Source: Acanthornis magna (Eukaryota > Chordata > Aves > Passeriformes > Acanthizidae). Taken from it: a stretch of DNA of 64,000 nt. The notes under the pieces are model-generated. The model had not been told where the DNA came from. It searched no databases and worked only from the letters and a program-made list of their open reading frames with translations. Made by a program: the position numbers and the translations under genes. The stretch is taken from assembly GCA_036785705.1 (NCBI GenBank), contig JAWUZG010000005.1:3595501-3659500 (forward strand), in the 5' to 3' direction. Positions 61,801-64,000 of this stretch are shown here, in pieces (positions within the stretch are counted from its first letter, which is position 1; each line of letters begins with the position of its first letter).

Positions 61801-61803
61801 TAA
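55800..61803 (+). CDS. FANCL: FANCL, Fanconi anaemia E3 ubiquitin ligase (5' part, exons 1-5)
   Basis: FANCL is the RING E3 ligase of the nuclear Fanconi anaemia core complex. With the E2 UBE2T it monoubiquitinates FANCD2 and FANCI in interstrand crosslink repair. Five exons splice in frame with GT-AG borders: 93, 59, 61, 57 and 98 nt, giving about 122 residues. Landmarks matching the family as I remember it are CPLLLPQNR and YEGF in exon 1, GRDFHIRILLP and LQ/FQLKNAR in exon 2, CSWRL and LHGYQHI in exon 3, PDLVSFMVELK in exon 4, and ALKN, PPEYYS and LGWNK in exon 5. Exon lengths agree with the human gene (96, 59, 61, 57, 101) except for one codon less in each of exons 1 and 5. The part present is the N-terminal E2-like fold and the start of the central RWD-type region. 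The C-terminal RING lies outside the window. The start at 55800 is chosen because it aligns with the family start. Upstream the frame stays open. There are no internal stops, so the gene looks intact. Confidence 0.96.
55945..56490 (+). repeat. 31-bp minisatellite in FANCL intron 1
   Basis: The unit is CTTCCCGCCCTGCCGGGTCT followed by GAGGGGAAACG, with a strict 31-bp period (for example TTCCCG at 56050 and 56081). There are about 15 regular units from about 56020 and a degenerate longer unit before them. Variants are tCTg/tCGg and a C or G at the last base. The array starts about 50 bp after the exon 1 donor. On the minus strand all three frames are open, giving spurious ORFs of 206, 281 and 400 residues with a 31-residue period. 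Confidence 0.95.
56491..57000. other. FANCL intron 1, unique part
   Basis: Between the intron 1 minisatellite and the CR1 fragment the sequence is moderately GC-rich at first and then ordinary. I see no exon-like or repeat signal in it. Confidence 0.6.
57001..57425 (-). mobile_element. CR1 LINE 3' fragment, antisense in FANCL intron 1
   Basis: Read on the minus strand this is a CR1 retrotransposon end piece. On the + strand the landmarks are GGAGCTTCTGGAGGTCCTCTAC near 57008, the ACAGTTGGGTT block, AGGCTAACCAGTCGCTGCTCCCTCAGCC, and CATGAGAGATGCTTCCAGCCCTTAATCA. It is diverged, with a 17-C run at 57102-57118 inside. It is non-functional and does not disturb the exons. The exact ends are uncertain. 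Confidence 0.85.
57426..58120. other. FANCL intron 1, right end
   Basis: AT-rich intronic sequence with an A-run near 57600. Short ORFs here have no family resemblance. The segment ends in the pyrimidine tract before exon 2. Confidence 0.6.
58121..58179 (+). CDS. FANCL: FANCL coding exon 2
   Basis: The exon has 59 nt with acceptor tcttttccag| and donor AG|GTAAAA. It encodes GRDFHIRILLPVDFQLKNA plus two bases of the next codon (Arg, AG|G). The reading joins exon 1 in phase 0 and exon 3 in phase 2. This is the E2-like fold (ELF) segment of the protein. Confidence 0.95.
58180..59180. other. FANCL intron 2
   Basis: AT-rich intron of about 1.0 kb with no recognised repeat or gene. The part 58380-58520 is very AT-rich (TATATTTATATATAA-like). 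Confidence 0.7.
59181..59241 (+). CDS. FANCL: FANCL coding exon 3
   Basis: The exon has 61 nt. Acceptor ctttgtctag| is followed by the base completing Arg, then IECSWRLKKILHGYQHILKQ, and donor CAG|GTATAC. It aligns with the family segment around CSW-L--IL-GY--I--Q. It ends in phase 0. Confidence 0.95.
59242..60037. other. FANCL intron 3
   Basis: An intron of about 0.8 kb with T-runs at 59469-59480 and 59570-59581. A 133-residue ORF in it has no recognised similarity and is taken as chance. Confidence 0.7.
60038..60094 (+). CDS. FANCL: FANCL coding exon 4
   Basis: The exon has 57 nt, is phase 0 on both sides, and has acceptor cctgcag| and donor TTG|GTAAGT. It encodes RLHSCPDLVSFMVELKTVL, matching the SPDL-SFM-ELK block of FANCL. 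Reading straight past the acceptor and donor would suggest a different 70-residue ORF, but that is a frame shadow. Confidence 0.94.
60095..61705. other. FANCL intron 4
   Basis: An intron of about 1.6 kb, AT-rich, with one TA dinucleotide run. No other feature was recognised. Confidence 0.7.
61271..61297. repeat. (GT)(TA)n microsatellite in FANCL intron 4
   Basis: A short GTGTGT run passes into about ten TA units. It is a simple sequence repeat, likely length-polymorphic. Confidence 0.9.
61706..61803 (+). CDS. FANCL: FANCL coding exon 5
   Basis: The exon has 98 nt with acceptor tttgaaacag| and donor AATAA|GTATGA. It encodes EIALKNTQDLHIPRPP, then EYYSCLVRDLEILGWN, and two bases of a Lys codon. 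It is one codon shorter than the human exon, in the variable proline loop. The donor is placed at 61804 by the family's phase. It is weaker than the others. The next exon is not found before 64000. Confidence 0.9.
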
Positions 61804-64000
61804 GTATGATTATTTTATTTCTCAACAAACATCATCTTTAGAATATCCATTCCCCTTTTGTATTTGTGAGTTGAACACATCAAATGTACTTGTTCTGTTC
61901 ATTTACCCTATTCAGAAACTGATTTTGCTTTGTTTTTAAATTAAAAACACCCAACAAACCTGTATCAACTGAAGAGATATTTTCTGTCTCAAATAACTGA
62001 GCTGAAAGGTGATACACCACTAAGAAATCAATTCTTCTTTTACCTATAAACTGTTGGTATATTAAGCATATTTAATGTTAATATTTATAGTTCTCTTTTT
62101 CCCTACTTTGTACAGCTGGTTCTGACTATTCCTTTAGGTTATGATTGATCATCATGCACCTTTATGCTTTCATAAAAACATTTCATACTTTCTTTAAAAT
62201 AATCATTTTTAAAGAACGTGCTCTTTACAGCACAAGGATCTCCTTAGACTGAGGAATTTAATATTTTATCCACAGAAAGGTAAATCTACCAAAAAATTCA
62301 TGAGTGAAGGGGACAATTTAAAAAACTCTTAACCCAAAATTTTACAAGTGCATATTTTGCTAAATGAAAAAAAGAAGCCTTAGGTGTAAGAACACCTAAG
62401 AAAGTGGGAATTTGCTTTGAAGGCCCTGTTTTATTTAAAGATTTAAAACACCCTTGTTAATTCAGCTGAAGTTTTTGTCTGTGCTTGCCATTGTTAAGTA
62501 TATACTTGTGCCATACTCTGTTTGAATTTCACAGGCTCGAGTCTGAGAATATTAGTCAAAATTTCTTAAACACATGGGAAATAAATTTTCAGTTACGCTT
62601 TCTCTCCCAAAATAAAAAAAACCAGAACACCAACCAAGCAAAAAAAACCCCAAAATCTTGAAAAAGGGTTGGGGAAGTCAGTCATAAATCAAAGGACTAG
62701 GACACAGAGGGAATCACATCGGGTTTACTCTGACTTGGAAGGAGAATAACCTAGATAGGCAATTTGAAGTCCATTAGCAAGTCACACCTATGATTTCAGA
62801 GTGCTTTTAACACTAAAGTAACTCTCTAAGAAAGCCTCTTAACTGGGACCGATTTTGAGTTGTAGGTGATGCTTATTTGCATGTCAGTTAAGAACATCCT
62901 GCAATGATCTTTCAGCACAGAACTGCCTGCCTTTCGTGCTGGCGGTGAGGAGCAATCACTGCTCACACCTGGAGCAGCCTCCAGTTTTATTTAACAGGAT
63001 TTTTCTTAGAAAAAACCCCCTTGCTTGTTGTGTACCCCAGATTTACTCATTCCTAGCAAGTTTTGAGTCATGCTGGAGGGTGAGTGCACCCAAATCCAAC
63101 TGAAAAATTGGAGGATATGGATGGGAGAGAGATACTATTGCAGGACTAAAGTTACAGGAAAGGCTACCACTATCTATCTACTACTATCCCTTAGTCAGGC
63201 TGCTTGAGTCAGTGGCAGTGTCCTGGGAAGGTAAATTATTAACTGTTAAACACCTGTAGGACTCTTATCACCCTCATGAGGATTCATAAAGGCTGCCAGT
63301 ACCTCTTAAGTCCATGGTGTGGGTCATGGTCTCTCCAAGCTCTTGTGTTTGATATTTTCCCATTTTTTTCCATTGAAAGTACCTTCTTCTCTTGCTTTCT
63401 CCATTTCCTTGGGAATCCTGCCTGGTCCTGTGCTCTCAGTCATTTGTGTGTCATGCTGGACATCAGTGATTTACCTGAGGCTTTCCATCTTTATGCTGAT
63501 TCCATTTGTTTTTTTGTTGTGATAAAATGATGGAGCCCACAGAGGAATAAAAGTTTGTATAACTGAAATATCACCTATGTAAACAATTCCTTATGTGTTT
63601 ATACAAATGCTTGACTTTAAACAAAAATAATCCGTACTTTTCTTATAAATCAAGATTGTAGCGGTCCAAACACGATGCAGTTAGAACAGGTGATTTGAAA
63701 TCCCAGGCACCTTGGCAGCATCCCTTTAATTTTTCTGTTCTCCTTTGCTGTGGCACCTCCCAACACAGTGCTGCAGGCACCAGTTATGCTTTGGTGTGGA
63801 CACCGCTGCGTATTTTATTGCAGTATCCATGGAATACTTAGGAATTCCCCACCCCAGGAAGCAGTAGATGGAGGAGTGGGATAGAGGTAGTTTCTCAGTT
63901 TTATAAAACTGATACACTTTTTAGGTAAAGTTGGAGCAAAGCAGGAGTAATGATTTTTTTCCCCCAATTAGAGGAGAAATGCTCTAATTCTTTCTAAGTA
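61804..64000. other. FANCL intron 5 (start; continues beyond window)
   Basis: I looked for the next FANCL exon (the family continues with an LVYAD-like block) and did not find it. The segment is AT-rich with A-rich low complexity at about 62610-62660. No other gene or recognised repeat is seen. Confidence 0.6.

Noticed and set aside
62101..62137. Possible FANCL exon 6 (TGTACAG ... CTTTAG|GTTATG)
   Set aside because: Joining it to exon 5 in phase 2 gives an early stop, and it does not match the expected LVYAD-like continuation.
1..64000. tRNA, rRNA, snRNA or microRNA genes
   Set aside because: I looked for the usual internal promoter boxes and known hairpins and recognised none. A covariance-model scan would be decisive.

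Overview
The window reads as a piece of a bird nuclear genome. The evidence is three young-looking CR1 LINE 3' fragments of the avian type (two with the typical CCTTCCAACCC-like 3' region), older amniote-type CR1 relics, long AT-rich non-coding stretches, GC-rich minisatellites, and one split vertebrate gene with clean GT-AG introns. No bacterial, phage or organellar feature was seen. The order of bird cannot be fixed from this sequence.

The only gene I can identify firmly is FANCL, the E3 ubiquitin ligase of the Fanconi anaemia pathway, on the + strand at the right end. Five coding exons are present (55800-55892, 58121-58179, 59181-59241, 60038-60094, 61706-61803). They keep frame through phases 0, 2, 0, 0, 2 and encode about 122 residues of the N-terminal half. 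The remainder lies beyond position 64000. The exon 1 start sits in a CpG-rich promoter.

The promoter is framed by two GC-rich minisatellites. One is an array of about 1.2 kb with a 20-bp unit and 35/55-bp higher-order units directly upstream (54470-55640). The other has a 31-bp unit, about 15 regular copies, and starts about 50 bp inside intron 1 (55945-56490). Both give long artefactual ORFs, because neither unit length is a multiple of 3 and the units lack stops in several frames. The FANCL frame itself stays open upstream of the ATG into the array.

Positions 1 to about 54100 are gene-poor. They hold a second CpG island at about 9430-10570 with a G-rich degenerate repeat on its left flank. 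A possible 5' exon of an unidentified minus-strand transcript lies in this island (ATG at 10081, good donor after 9946). The rest is ancient repeats, simple repeats, a three-copy local repeat family (5.1-6.8 kb), small tandem duplications and unannotated AT-rich sequence. From general knowledge, the 5' side of FANCL faces a large gene desert towards BCL11A in amniotes, and the window fits that. No clear new multi-gene system was found. The best leads are the FANCL minisatellite pair with the open upstream frame, the orphan CpG island, and the local three-copy repeat.
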